A DNA stretch of 64,000 bases, from assembly GCA_030386875.1 (NCBI GenBank), contig CM059562.1:61316201-61380200 (forward strand), in the 5' to 3' direction. The translations under genes were made by a program, and so were the position numbers. This stretch comes from Morinoia aosen. Lineage: Eukaryota; Arthropoda; Malacostraca; Amphipoda; Talitridae. Under the pieces are notes generated by a model, which had not been told where the DNA came from, made no database searches, and saw nothing but the letters and a program-made list of their open reading frames with translations. Below are positions 54,707 to 64,000 of this stretch, in pieces. Position 1 is the first letter of the stretch, and each line of letters opens with the position of its first letter.

Positions 54707-55065
54707 TCCATGATTTTACGAATTAACTGGAAGAGTAAAAAATATTCTTATTTTGCAAAATTATTTCAATACTTAAAATATTACGATCAAGAAAAAGTGA
54801 TTTGCTAATGAAATTTTTAAAGAAGTATATAATTTCAATAAAACGTTTCGGTATACCCTCAAAATCTTCTCGTTTTCTTCACAACTATAGAAAATTTATT
54901 AGAAGAAACTAATGTATACACATATAGGATGGGAATCTTTCGCTGAATATTTAGGTCTAAAAGATTGTCAAGGGTATAATGAGTGTATGCTTTTAAGCAT
55001 GTCAAATAATCTTTAAAATATAGTTATGAATTCTTATCAAGTGTCACGTTTGTGCCGTACATCAT

Positions 55066-55252
55066 AACGCAATCTCCTTTCTGATTGTAAAACATGATGC
55101 AATATCCTTTCCGATTGTAAAACATGATGCAATCTTCTTGAAAACTTTTCGATTGTAAAACATGATGCAATCCCCTTTAAATACTTTCCGGTTGTAAAAC
55201 ATGATGCAATCTTCCTAAATACTTTCCGGTTGCAAAACATGATGCAAGATTT
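55066..55252. repeat. Tandem repeats at left end of Polinton
   Basis: Five copies of (A/G)TTG(T/C)AAAACATGATGCAA, spaced by about 30 and then 38 bp, lie 150 bp before the first Polinton gene. Polinton terminal repeats often contain such minisatellites. The true element end (expected terminal repeat beginning AG with a 6-bp target duplication) could not be placed, because the right end is outside the window. Confidence 0.75.
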
Positions 55253-55391
55253 TACACCCCCAATTGCTCGTCATGATGAAATTTTTGTGATAAGGAGCAA
55301 AAATTTCCGGGTTCACTTCAGATGCTTTCTCGCCTGAGTACTTAAAGGAGGTGCTACTACTGAACTCACGCTTTTCAAATTAGTTGAACTT

Positions 55392-55409
55392 TTATTGTAT
55401 TAAAAATGG
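55392..55409 (+). promoter_or_regulatory. Shared gene-start motif, polymerase gene
   Basis: TTATTGTATTAAAAATGG ends in the ATG at 55406. It is a variant of the motif found in front of the 60977, 62053 and 62779 genes (TTAT(T)(C/G)TTTAAAAAATGG). Confidence 0.5.
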
Positions 55410-55939
55410 TATATGATAAATCATCAGATGTATATACATTATATAACAATGAAAAAACACGACAACATACGAACTCGAAAATACACACAAAGAAAGTATT
55501 GACTTCATTTGATCCTGAAAAAAATAAAATACCCTCAGATAAGAATCTTATAAAAATGAAAAAGCCATTCAATGTATTCTGTAAGATCTGTAATGTATCT
55601 ATTAAAAACTTTAACCAACATGAGAAGACACTGACACATGTGAAAAACATTAATAATATGTTAATATCTAATAAATTCTTCACTCAACATAAAAACTCAA
55701 AAATACACACAAAGAAAGTATTGACTTCATTTGATCCTGAAAAAAATAAAATACCCTCAGATAAGAATCTTATAAAAATGAATAAACCATTCAATGTATT
55801 CTGTAATATCTGTAATGTATCTATTAAGAACTTTAACAAACATGAGAAGACACTGACACATATGAAAAACACTAATAATATGTTAATATCTAATAAATTC
55901 TTCACTCTACGTAAAAATAAGTTGAAAAAAATATTGTGA
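55406..55939 (+). pseudogene. Polinton polymerase N-terminus: duplicated C2H2 zinc fingers
   Basis: This 177-codon frame starts at an ATG in the shared start motif. It contains two near-identical 74-residue units (55472-55693 and 55694-55915). Each has a Lys-rich linker and a C2H2-like finger FC(K/N)ICNVSIKNFN with HEKTLTH. A frameshift in an A-run near 55925 separates it from the next frame, whose first readable part is a third finger (YCDTCKKHLTNIYSHRKSLK). The fingers therefore probably belonged to the polymerase protein itself. A separate small DNA-binding protein is the alternative. Confidence 0.7.
55472..55915 (+). repeat. 222-bp in-frame tandem duplication
   Basis: Two units of exactly 222 bp (74 codons) differ at roughly ten positions. 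The duplication preserves the frame and doubles the zinc-finger module, so it is recent relative to the element. Confidence 0.9.
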
Positions 55940-57755
55940 CACATGTAAAAAACACCTGACAAATATCTATAGTCATAGAAAATCATTGAAACATTTCCGG
56001 AATGTGTATGGATGTAAATTTAGAAAAGTTACTAGAGCAATGAATGGAATGAGCTCACAGTATGATTACGGAGATATTTCAATCAAGGATTATGAGGTAT
56101 TTCTTAGAAACTTCACACCTGAAATTGAAAAAGTAATAAAAAATCAAGCATTTGACAATCTCAAGTTACAGCTTAATTTAAAAGTGCAATTTTATAAATT
56201 AAAGTTAGAAAATGAGAACCAACGCTGCCAAGCGTATTTCAACTCTGTTAATTTTGTGACAGCATCAAAAGGATACATAGAAATTGCAAATTTACACAAA
56301 GAGGTTGTTAATAAAATCGATGAATTCACAAGAAATTCATCTGGTTGGATAGTTGAACAATTATTAGAGTTCAGTTTGAAAATCGTTGAATACAAACCGA
56401 TTACAGGGTCAAGCTATATTGAATTACCTGAGAAGTTTCGAAATCCCAATTATAAATTAATAAATATACAAAACACCGACAACGAATGCTTCAAATGGTG
56501 TATCGCGAGATATTTCTGTCTAGATGAAAAAAACGGTCATCGAATTTCTAAAAGACTAAAAGCTGAAGCCGAAAAACTTAATTTTTCTGATATAAGGTTC
56601 CCCGTAGGACTAAAAAGTATAACCAAATTCGAAAAAAATAATAACATTTCCGTTAACGTTTATAGTTTTAATTATAATAATGAATTGTGTCCACTTAGAA
56701 TATCAACATCAAAGAATAAAGATGTGGTTTCATTACTATTGATTAGAGATACAAACACGACTCACTATGTTCTCATGAAATCATTAATTCCTTTTTGTAA
56801 AACCAGTAATCATTACACAAAATATGTATGTCCGTATTGTTTATCAGTTTTTAGAAGATCAGATATTCTAGATAAACATAAAGATGATTGCTCAGTTCAC
56901 ACTCCAACGAAGTATGTGCTTGAAGGAGGTAAATTGAAATTTAAACATTACCGAAAAACAATTGGACATCCTTTTGCAATTTATGCTGACTTCGAATCAA
57001 CATTGACAAAAATAGATACGTGTCAACCAAATCAAAACTCAAGTTACACCATGAACATTCAGAAGCACAATCCTAATTCATTCTGTTGCTATACAAAATG
57101 TGAAGCAGATGAATATTCCCGTTTAGAAATATATAATGGTGAAGATGCTCCCCAAAAGTTTGTAGAATATTTAGAAAAAGAGACCAAGAGAATTTATAGT
57201 CTGTTGAAAATGAATAAGAAAATGTATTTACCATCAGATAAATTCGAAAAATATAAAGAAGCCACAAGATGTTATGTATGTGGCGGAGAATTTACGGAAG
57301 ATAACTATAAAGTTAGAGACCACACTCATTTGACAGGTCATTACAGAGGTCCAGCTCATTTAAAATGTAATTTAAAAATTAGAAATCCAAATTTTATACC
57401 GATGTTTTTACATAATCTGTCTAATTACGATGCTCATTTGTTCGTGAAAGACTTGGGAAATATATCCGGAAAGTTGAACGTTATTCCACTAACAGATGAA
57501 GAATATATTAGTTTTACACAAACCATAAAAGTTGATTCTTATGTATGTAAACATACAGGAAAAATTAAAGATATCACCAGAGACTTACGGTTTTTAGACA
57601 GCTACAGGTTTTTACCTTCGTCTCTGGATAAACTATCAAAGAATTTATCTGAGCACAAAGAATTGTCGAAGTTCTTTCTCAATGAAGAACAATTAGAGTT
57701 GATCAACAAAAAAGGTATTTATCCGTATGAATATGTAAATAGTTATGAAAAATGA
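55940..57755 (+). pseudogene. Polinton family B DNA polymerase, exonuclease part
   Basis: The frame (open codons from 55986 encode 589 residues) holds the N-terminal and 3'-5' exonuclease half of a protein-primed family B polymerase that would copy the linear element. Visible in order are NTDNECFKWCIARYF (163-177), a zinc finger VCPYCLSVF...H...C (281-302), Exo I ADFES (334-338), a CYVCGG...RDHTHLTGHYRG...C zinc-binding insert (429-461), Exo II HNLSNYDAH (476-484) and Exo III DSYRFLPSSLD (538-548). It ends at a TGA (57753-57755) caused by a frameshift in an A-run at about 57750. After the shift another stop (TAA 57788-57790) follows before the polymerase half. Confidence 0.9.
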
Positions 57756-59361
57756 ACGTTAATAGTTTACCAGCTAAAAGTGAATTCTAAAGTAGATTAA
57801 ATAATAAAAATATTTCAGAAGATGAATATCAGCATGCACTCAAAGTGTGGAGAGCTTTTAATTGTAGAACATTCAAAGATTACCATAATTTATATCTAAA
57901 AGTGGATACATTATTATTAGCAGAAGTATTTGAACAATTTAGACTAACATGCATGAAAACTTATTCTCTAGATCCAGCACATTATTTTACAGCTCCAGGA
58001 TTGTCTTTCGATGCTCTACTGAAACATACAAAAATAGAATTGGACTTGTTTGAAGATCCTGATATGCTACTATTCATCGAAAAAGGAATAAGAGGTGGGA
58101 TTTCTACAATATCAACACGATATGCAAAGGCAAACAATCCATATATTCCAGAAACATTCGATAAAGGAAAACCAAATAGTTTTATCACATATATTGATGC
58201 AAATAATCTTTACGGCTGGGCTATGTGTCGATCATTACCTACTGGTAACTTTAAATGGAAAGATCCAAAGTCGAAACTCAAAGCAGATAAAGGTTATATA
58301 TTAGAAGTGGATTTAAGTTATCCAAAAGACATACATGCTATACATAATGATTTACCATTAGCTCCAGAAAACATCAAAGTAAACGATGTAAATAAATTAG
58401 TTCCACATCTTGGAAAACGAGAAAAATATGTTGTACATCTTAAATCTCTAACACAATATCTAGATCTAGGATTGAAGTTAGAGAAGATTCATAGAATATT
58501 AGAGTTTGAAGAAAGTCCATGGATGAAATCATATATTGATATCAACACAAAAATGCGTCAGCAAGCTAAATCTGAATTTGAAAAAGACTTCTACAAGCTG
58601 ATGAACAATTCAGTATTTGGTAAAACAATGGAAAATATTAGAAATAGAGTAAATGTGTGTTTGGTAAAGTCAGAGAAAGAATTAATTAAATTAGCAAATA
58701 AACCAAACTTTACCAGTTTTAAAATATTCTCAGAAAAATTGATAGCATGTCATATGCAAAAACAAAGACTGAAATTTGATAAACCAATCTACGTAGGGTT
58801 ATCTGTATTAGATATAAGTAAAACATTAATGTATGATTTCCATTATAATCATATTAAAAAAAAATATGGTAATAAGGCAAAGTTGTTGTTTACAGATACA
58901 GATTCATTATGTTATGATATCGAAATAAAAGATTTGTACAAAGATATGGAAAGAAATAAAGACTTGTATGATACATCAAACTATTCTAAAGAACACTTCC
59001 TATATTCAACTAAAAATATGAAAGTGATTGGGAAAATGAAAGACGAAACGTGTGGAATACCAATTGAAGAATTCGTCGGTCTCAGAGCAAAACTATATTG
59101 TTACAATACGAAAAATTCAGTGAGTAAGAAAGCAAAAGGTGTAAGTAAGAACATAACTGAGCACAATATCACAATGGATGAATATAAAAGAGCATTGAAT
59201 AATAAAAAATATACAAAACGATGTATAATATCCAAAGTGTTAACCACGAATTATATACTAAAGAAATAAATAAGGTTGCATTAAATGGTAATGATGACAA
59301 GCGACATATATTACCAGATGGTATCAACACACTAGCATTAAATCACTATAAAGTATATTAA
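57752..59361 (+). pseudogene. Polinton family B DNA polymerase, polymerase part
   Basis: The main open part is 57845-59269 (474 residues). Polymerase motifs are intact: motif A YIDANNLYGWAM (116-127), motif B NNSVFGKTMENIRNR (254-268) and motif C TDTDSLCY (350-357) with the metal-binding DTD. Upstream, in the same frame, the sequence continues to the frameshift at 57750 but passes a TAA at 57788. Near 59215 the frame shifts again. In the new frame the conserved C-terminal tail (NKVALNGNDDKRHI and ...DGINTLA) continues to a TAA at 59359-59361. Three lesions here plus one upstream mean no full-length polymerase is made from this copy as assembled. Several lesions are in A-rich runs. Confidence 0.9.
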
Positions 59362-59379
59362 TTAAATAAAGTATAAAAA

Positions 59380-59910
59380 ATGATTATCTACAACAATAAT
59401 GATTTCTATAACCAAGATTTATTATCTGTTGAAAATGAACAGTATTTGAGTGATTTGAAATCAATAGTTAATGAAGAAAAAACTGAGAAGGGTATTGTAA
59501 ATACATTACTTAGAAAACTTCCATTACCTGAAATGCATTTGAAATTACCATCTAATGTTCAATCCGAACAAGTCCCGAACGGTTCATTCAACAATAAACA
59601 TACCTACTCATTTTGCGGTCCAGGAACTAAGGTGCAGAAGCGAATTCAAGAAGGTTATCGAGGAGTTAACTCACTCGATCAGGCATGTAAGAATCATGAC
59701 ATATTTTATTCACAACATTCAACAACGAAAGACAGAAACTATGCTGATGATATTCTAGCAAAAAGAGCCGCTGAAATTGCAACTGATCCAAATGAATCAG
59801 AATACGTTCGACAAGATGCTAAATTAGTTACCGCAATTATGGCAGGTAAGAGCTGGGCAGGAATGGGCCTCTCGTCGACAAAAAACTTTCAAACACGCTC
59901 ACTGATGTGA
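59380..59910 (+). CDS. Phospholipase A2-like protein of the Polinton
   Basis: An intact 176-codon frame 18 bp after the polymerase gene. Residues 76-82 (YSFCGPG) match the calcium-binding loop and 100-110 (DQACKNHDIFY) the His-Asp catalytic pair of the PLA2 fold found in parvovirus VP1 N-termini, followed by YADDILAKRA. This type of enzyme helps parvovirus particles leave endosomes. Related PLA2 genes are known from some Polinton/adintovirus-like elements, so a virion-associated role is inferred. There is no signal peptide. The stop codon overlaps the start region of the integrase frame (ATGTGAGC). Confidence 0.8.
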   Translation: MIIYNNNDFYNQDLLSVENEQYLSDLKSIVNEEKTEKGIVNTLLRKLPLPEMHLKLPSNVQSEQVPNGSFNNKHTYSFCGPGTKVQKRIQEGYRGVNSLDQACKNHDIFYSQHSTTKDRNYADDILAKRAAEIATDPNESEYVRQDAKLVTAIMAGKSWAGMGLSSTKNFQTRSLM

Positions 59911-60932
59911 GCGATAAAATCTTGAATGACTTATATTATAATCCAAAGACTGGTTATACTGGAATGAAACAACTCGTTAAAAAATCCGGCTTATCTTCAA
60001 CTCTCGTACGAAATTGGTTAGAAACTCAAAAAACTCACACTCTACATAAACCAATAAAACATAATTTCAAAACGAGAAGGGTGAAGGTATCAAAAATTGA
60101 TGATCAATGGCAAGCTGATTTGGTTGACATGCAAAACTATAAAGATCAAGGAAAAACTACATTTTAACAGTAATTGACATTTTCAGTAAATATGCATGGG
60201 CGATTCCAATAAGTAAGAAGACAGGTGAAGAAATCAAAACTTCTTTTCAAAAACTATTTAAAATACGAATTCCTTCTAAAGTTCAGACAGATAAAGGATT
60301 AGAGTTTACAAATAAATCCACTCAAGAACTATTCAAGAAACATAACATTCAGTGGTTTAGTTCAGAAAATGAAACTAAAGCTCAAGTTGTGGAACGCTTC
60401 AACAGGACGTTGAAAACTAAAATGTGGAAATATTTTACACACATGAAAACTAAAAAAATGGGTGAATATTTTACAAGATTTAATGCAAAATTACAATAAT
60501 AGCTATCATAGAACAATTAAAATGACACCTAACCAAGCATCACTGGAAAAGAACAGTAAAAAGGTTTATGATAACTTATTCCCTCCAACCGAACCAACTT
60601 TCACATCACCGAAACTCATGATTGGGGATAGAGTAAGAATAAGCATGAGACGGAAAGACTTTCGGAAGGGTTATTTGCCAAATTTCACTAATGAGTTATT
60701 CATTGTATCCGAAATACTGTCTACTGAACCAATTACTTATAGATTAAAAGATATGGATGGTGAAGAAATAAAAGGAAGTTTTTATGAACAAGAACTATCA
60801 AAATATACTAGTGATGTTTATGCAATTGAGACAATTCTCAAGAAGAGTAAAGGAAAACTTCTGGTCAAGTGGAAAGGTTATGATGAACCTTCATGGATCT
60901 CAGCAACTGAACTTAATGTCAGTTCAGAGTGA
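59907..60932 (+). pseudogene. Polinton retrovirus-type integrase with chromodomain (frameshifted)
   Basis: A DDE integrase that would insert the element. Pieces in order: 59907-60167 with an N-terminal helical region and WQADLVDM (first Asp), then from 60164 in another frame LTVIDIFSKYAWAIP, VQTDKGLEF (second Asp) and VVERFNRTLK (Glu). From about 60455, back in the first frame, come NYNNSYHRTIKMTP and an SH3-like segment. The C-terminal chromodomain (AIETILKKSK...LLVKWKGYDEPSWI) ends at 60932. Frameshifts lie at about 60160 (TTTT run) and about 60450 (seven A). All catalytic residues remain. The first frame has no ATG; a GTG at 59907 overlaps the PLA2 stop, so the original start is uncertain. 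Confidence 0.9.
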
Positions 60933-60963
60933 ACTTATATTAAGTTAAAGTCTTTTTGAATTT

Positions 60964-60980
60964 TTATCTTTAAAAAATGG
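60964..60980 (+). promoter_or_regulatory. Shared gene-start motif, 365-aa protein gene
   Basis: TTATCTTTAAAAAATGG is identical over 17 bp to 62766-62782 and includes the ATG. Its position directly on the start codon suggests a short-leader promoter or translation-start signal. Confidence 0.6.
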
Positions 60981-62074
60981 CGTTGATTGATATCAAAACT
61001 AAATCAGATTTACTAAACTTAGCAAAGAGTTTGAAAAAGCAATTCACAAATGATAGAAGAATCGAACAAGATTTATACCATGATGTTAAAAAAGTTTACA
61101 AACCATTGATTGAACCTTTATCTAAAATTGTTGACGAAACTAAACAAACTAGGTCGGCAATAAAAGATATACCTCATGAAAAACTTGAATCTATCCAAGA
61201 AATAGCTTTGCCATCTTCTGAATCCAACACCGTAGTTGGGCCAATCGCATTGAATTTCTTGCGTTTTGCATGGAAACCTGGAAATGAGTATGATAAAGCT
61301 TATGGCATTCGTTGGGATGGAAGTAAAGTTATGCTAGGAAATAAAAAGGTAGATATTCTGGGTGATGATTTGAAAATTGGAGATAGAGTATACGAAGGCA
61401 CAACTGGATTATGGGAATTATTAACAAAGCAAAATTCTATTGATTTTAGGGACGAAGATAAAAATAATTATTATGATATGTTGTATTCAACTGATGCTTA
61501 TTTGAAGGAAGACGGTACCATAAAAGCAAATAGGGGTGAGAAATATTCTAAATTTATCAAGCCCTTCTATCGAATAGTTCAACGAAAAAATGCTCAAGCT
61601 GCAGTTGAAACAATTAGATCAGCAAGTCCATCAAGTTGTGAATCAAGTCGTGAATCAATCCCTGAACCAAGTCCTTTCAGAAGCTCAAGAATAGTAGAAT
61701 CCTCAATTTTGAGTCGACACGAAATTCCTTCAACAAGTCAGAGACCAATTTTCGACCCTTCACGAAGGTCTACTTTTAGACCAACTCCTACTCCTATACC
61801 TTCTCCTACATCGTCTCCTATACCTCCTCGTCATCCTCCCAGAGAGGATTCAGACGTTTCAGGATCAGGTATTATTGTATTACCATCTAACATCAATGAT
61901 CTTGTAAAAAGACACCAGTTATTGTTCGGTTCGTTTACCGCTGGAAATACAGGAGTTTTTAATGAACTGCAAATACTTACGCATGAACTTTTAAAGCAAG
62001 GTCTATTAAATACTGTTGAAGTAAAGGTGTTTGATAATTTATTGTTTAAAAAATGGAATCTCAAAGCATTGTAA
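60977..62074 (+). CDS. Conserved Polinton protein, 365 aa, function unknown
   Basis: Intact frame. Residues 1-90 are helical and charged. Residues 95-195 form a conserved-looking globular block (YGIRWDG...MLGNKKVDI...YEGTTGLWELLTK...FIKPFYRI) that I recall from uncharacterised arthropod proteins accompanying these elements (possibly the DUF8207 type; not verified). Residues 205-295 are Ser/Pro/Arg-rich and disordered (PTPTPIPSPTSSPIPP). The C-terminus (296-365) is globular again (SGSGIIVLPSNINDLVKR). Its position before the capsid genes fits a virion or assembly protein, but this is inference. The next gene starts inside its last codons (overlap 62053-62074). Confidence 0.75.
   Translation: MALIDIKTKSDLLNLAKSLKKQFTNDRRIEQDLYHDVKKVYKPLIEPLSKIVDETKQTRSAIKDIPHEKLESIQEIALPSSESNTVVGPIALNFLRFAWKPGNEYDKAYGIRWDGSKVMLGNKKVDILGDDLKIGDRVYEGTTGLWELLTKQNSIDFRDEDKNNYYDMLYSTDAYLKEDGTIKANRGEKYSKFIKPFYRIVQRKNAQAAVETIRSASPSSCESSRESIPEPSPFRSSRIVESSILSRHEIPSTSQRPIFDPSRRSTFRPTPTPIPSPTSSPIPPRHPPREDSDVSGSGIIVLPSNINDLVKRHQLLFGSFTAGNTGVFNELQILTHELLKQGLLNTVEVKVFDNLLFKKWNLKAL
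62039..62056 (+). promoter_or_regulatory. Shared gene-start motif, minor capsid gene
   Basis: TTATTGTTTAAAAAATGG contains the ATG at 62053 and lies inside the end of the preceding coding region, so the motif is kept although it must also encode protein there. Confidence 0.5.
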
Positions 62075-62750
62075 TTAGTGAAAGAAAAAGTGACATAAGT
62101 ATAAACTTTAGTCCAGCAATAGAATTGAACAAAAATAAATTTCACGAAATGGCACTGGTTGGGTTAGACATGTATCATTCTATTCCTAACATTGATGAAA
62201 ATAATAATAAATTTTATTATGAATTAAATGGTGTTAAAAATGTAATTACACTTCCAACAGGTTGTTATGAAATAGAAAGTATAGACGAATTCATTCAAAA
62301 AACATTGGCAGGCTTTATTGAAATCAAAGCAAATACTAATACTTTGAAATGCGTCATAGTTCTCCATTCATCTACGTTAAAAGTATTTTTCAATAAAGAA
62401 AAATCTTTAAATACAATGTTAGGATCTGGAGAAATTATCTTAGAAGGTGTTGGAGAACATGAAAGTATAAATATGGTGAACATAATGTCTGTTAACGCAA
62501 TACTCGTTCATTGTAGCGCAATTAACGGTCATACCTCAACGGTTCTTTGCATAATATTTTATATTCCTTTTTCCCAAACGTCCCACCAGGATATAAAATT
62601 GTAGAAAATCCAAATAAACCAATTTATCTACCGATATATCAACCTTTACTCTATGATTTGAGAATTTGGCTTACTGATCAAAATGGACATGCTCTGAATA
62701 CTAGAGGTGAAGAAGTAACTGTTCGATTACACCTAAGATCTAGAAATTAA
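62053..62750 (+). pseudogene. Putative Polinton minor capsid (penton-like) protein, frameshifted
   Basis: From 62053 the frame encodes an all-beta-looking protein (FYYELNGVKNVITLPTGCYE, IDEFIQKTL). At about 62530 the frame must shift by one to continue with YLNGSLHNILYSFFPNVPPG, YKIVE and ending DQNGHALNTRGEEVTVRLHL at 62750. That C-terminal phrase is characteristic of the single-jelly-roll penton-like proteins of arthropod Polintons as I remember them; this assignment needs a profile search. Without correction the product would end at 62604. Confidence 0.65.
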
Positions 62751-62765
62751 GATAACTTGATAAAA

Positions 62766-62782
62766 TTATCTTTAAAAAATGG
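62766..62782 (+). promoter_or_regulatory. Shared gene-start motif, major capsid gene
   Basis: TTATCTTTAAAAAATGG contains the ATG at 62779. It is the second exact copy of the 17-bp motif. An AGATAA...TTATCT inverted repeat (62752-62772) overlaps it. Confidence 0.6.
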
Positions 62783-64000
62783 ATTCTTTAAGATGGAATG
62801 AAAACATTAAAGTTGATGAATCAATTGAAAAAATTGAAACGCATAACTATGAACCACAAATAGTTACTGATCTGAATCGTGAACATAACGATATCAAGAT
62901 CATTATCCAGAATCAAGATCAGTTCGTATTACCTAGTAAAAGTTTTATTTATATAGAAAAAGCTTTGAATAAAGAAGATGGAAGTGATTATAATTTTAAA
63001 GATGAAAAAATAACAATAATAAACAATGGATTAATGCATTTGTTTGATAGAGTTTCTTACAGAATTGGAGATGAAGAAATTGAAGGTTATAGTTACCCTG
63101 GAATTACAACAACTCTAAAAGGATTAGTTAGCTATCCCCGAAATGTTAAAGAAAACATGATATTTTTCTGGAGCGTTGATACTAAGAAGAATGAAAAATC
63201 AAACGAAGGATTTAGCGATCGAAATGACTACTCAAGTTCAGCTAATGGGAAATTCAGCGCTGCTATCCCACTTGAACATGTGTTTGGATTTTGTGAAAAT
63301 TATAAGAAGGTAATTTATGGAGTGAAGCATGCTCTGACTTTAAGAAGAGGTGATAATTCTAATGCTATATTCAAATCAGATGAGAAAGATGCAAACCAGC
63401 AAGGTAAAGTAGTTGATGGTAAAATTACTATTACAAAATAAATTTGGAAAATGCCAGCTTACAAACTGTCTGATGAGTGTAAAATAAAGCTATATCGTCA
63501 AATTAGGGATAAAATAACATTACCTATTCCTTATTTGAATAGACAATTGGAACAAACCATTGTAAACTCTCAACAGAAATTCTTAGATTGGACTTTAACT
63601 CCAAATTCAGGATCTCAACGACCTCGATACATAATTTTAGCATTCCAAACTAAGAAAGCTAATTCAGAAGCTGTAAACAATGCAATTTTCGATCATTGTA
63701 ACTTGACGAATGCATATGTTCAGCTGAATAATGAACGATACCCTGATCATAATTTACAGATTGATTTCGATTCTAACAATTATGCTACAGCTTATAAGAT
63801 GTTAATAGATTATGTATCTAATGAAAATTGTGCTATCGAATACAGACACTTTAAATATTTGTATCCCATCTATGTGTTTGATATCAGCAGACAAAATGAA
63901 CGTATCAAGGAAACTACAATTGATATTAAAATTAAATTAGAATTTAAAACCAATATTCCTGATGATACACATGCATATGCACTGATTCTATCTGACAGAG
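62779..64000 (+). pseudogene. Polinton major capsid protein (in-frame stop, runs off window)
   Basis: This codes for the double-jelly-roll hexon-like capsid protein. The first 220 codons (62779-63441) include a charged N-terminus and FVLPSKSFIYIE, then ITIINNGLMHLFDRVSYRIG and SYPGITTTLKGLVSYPR, typical of these capsids. A TAA at 63439-63441 interrupts the frame. The same frame resumes with IWKMPAYKL, then FLDWTLTPNSGSQRPRYIIL, DHCNLTNAYVQLNNERYP, PIYVFDISRQNERIKE and AYALILSDR at the window edge. A single nonsense change is the only lesion seen. The remaining C-terminus, and presumably ATPase and protease genes, lie beyond 64000. Confidence 0.85.

Noticed and set aside
55066-55252. Possible CRISPR array (regular repeats of about 19 bp with about 19-bp spacers)
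   Set aside because: Eukaryotic context, spacers are similar to each other, and it sits at a Polinton end; it is a minisatellite.

Overview
The window is eukaryotic, AT-rich, intron-containing DNA in which transposable elements in every state of decay outnumber recognisable host genes. The element mix (Penelope-like elements with hammerhead ribozymes, Tc1/mariner relics, a Maverick/Polinton, a CCTAACC/TTAGG-like minisatellite) and a secreted C-type-lectin-like gene with multi-kilobase introns point to an arthropod. The species, and even the class, cannot be fixed from the sequence alone.

Layout. 3.6-4.4 kb: C-terminal reverse-transcriptase (RT) relic of a LINE (minus strand). 5.9-16.6 kb: one host gene on the minus strand. 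Its four exons join through three phase-1 introns into a 222-codon secreted protein with a signal peptide, a Cys-rich PAN/apple-like segment and a C-type-lectin-like end. Its introns carry a 187-bp hammerhead-bearing Penelope-like unit (8.1-8.3 kb) and a Tc1 element inserted into an older Tc1-like element (10.9-13.3 kb). 24.9-26.8 kb: a 5'-truncated Penelope-like retroelement with an open 544-codon RT plus GIY-YIG frame. 27.0-28.3 kb: a 1.36-kb element with long inverted repeats. 28.4-36.4 kb: several Tc1/mariner-type relics. 41.3-42.1 kb: a second, decayed Penelope-like copy. 47.6-51.5 kb: a LINE relic split by three inserted inverted-repeat elements. 53.1-54.1 kb: a degenerate CCTAACC/ATAACC minisatellite. 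55.0 kb to the window end: the left part of a Maverick/Polinton (adintovirus-like) element.

The Polinton part reads left to right: tandem repeats, zinc-finger plus protein-primed family B DNA polymerase (broken), PLA2-like protein, retrovirus-type integrase with chromodomain (broken), a 365-aa conserved protein, a putative minor capsid/penton protein (frameshifted) and the major capsid protein (one in-frame stop, runs off the window). Four genes share a start-proximal motif close to TTATCTTTAAAAAATGG, which suggests a common promoter or leader signal. The breaks make it an endogenous, decaying copy, although several lie in A-runs where assembly error is possible.

The most interesting observation is that three independent hammerhead-tailed Penelope-like copies share one architecture: a short direct repeat, 30-45 bp of extra sequence, an inverted-repeat arm specific to that copy, the truncated element, the matching arm, and the direct repeat again. 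Most of 16.6-24.9 kb, 31.9-35.3 kb and 36.5-41.3 kb shows no gene that can be supported.
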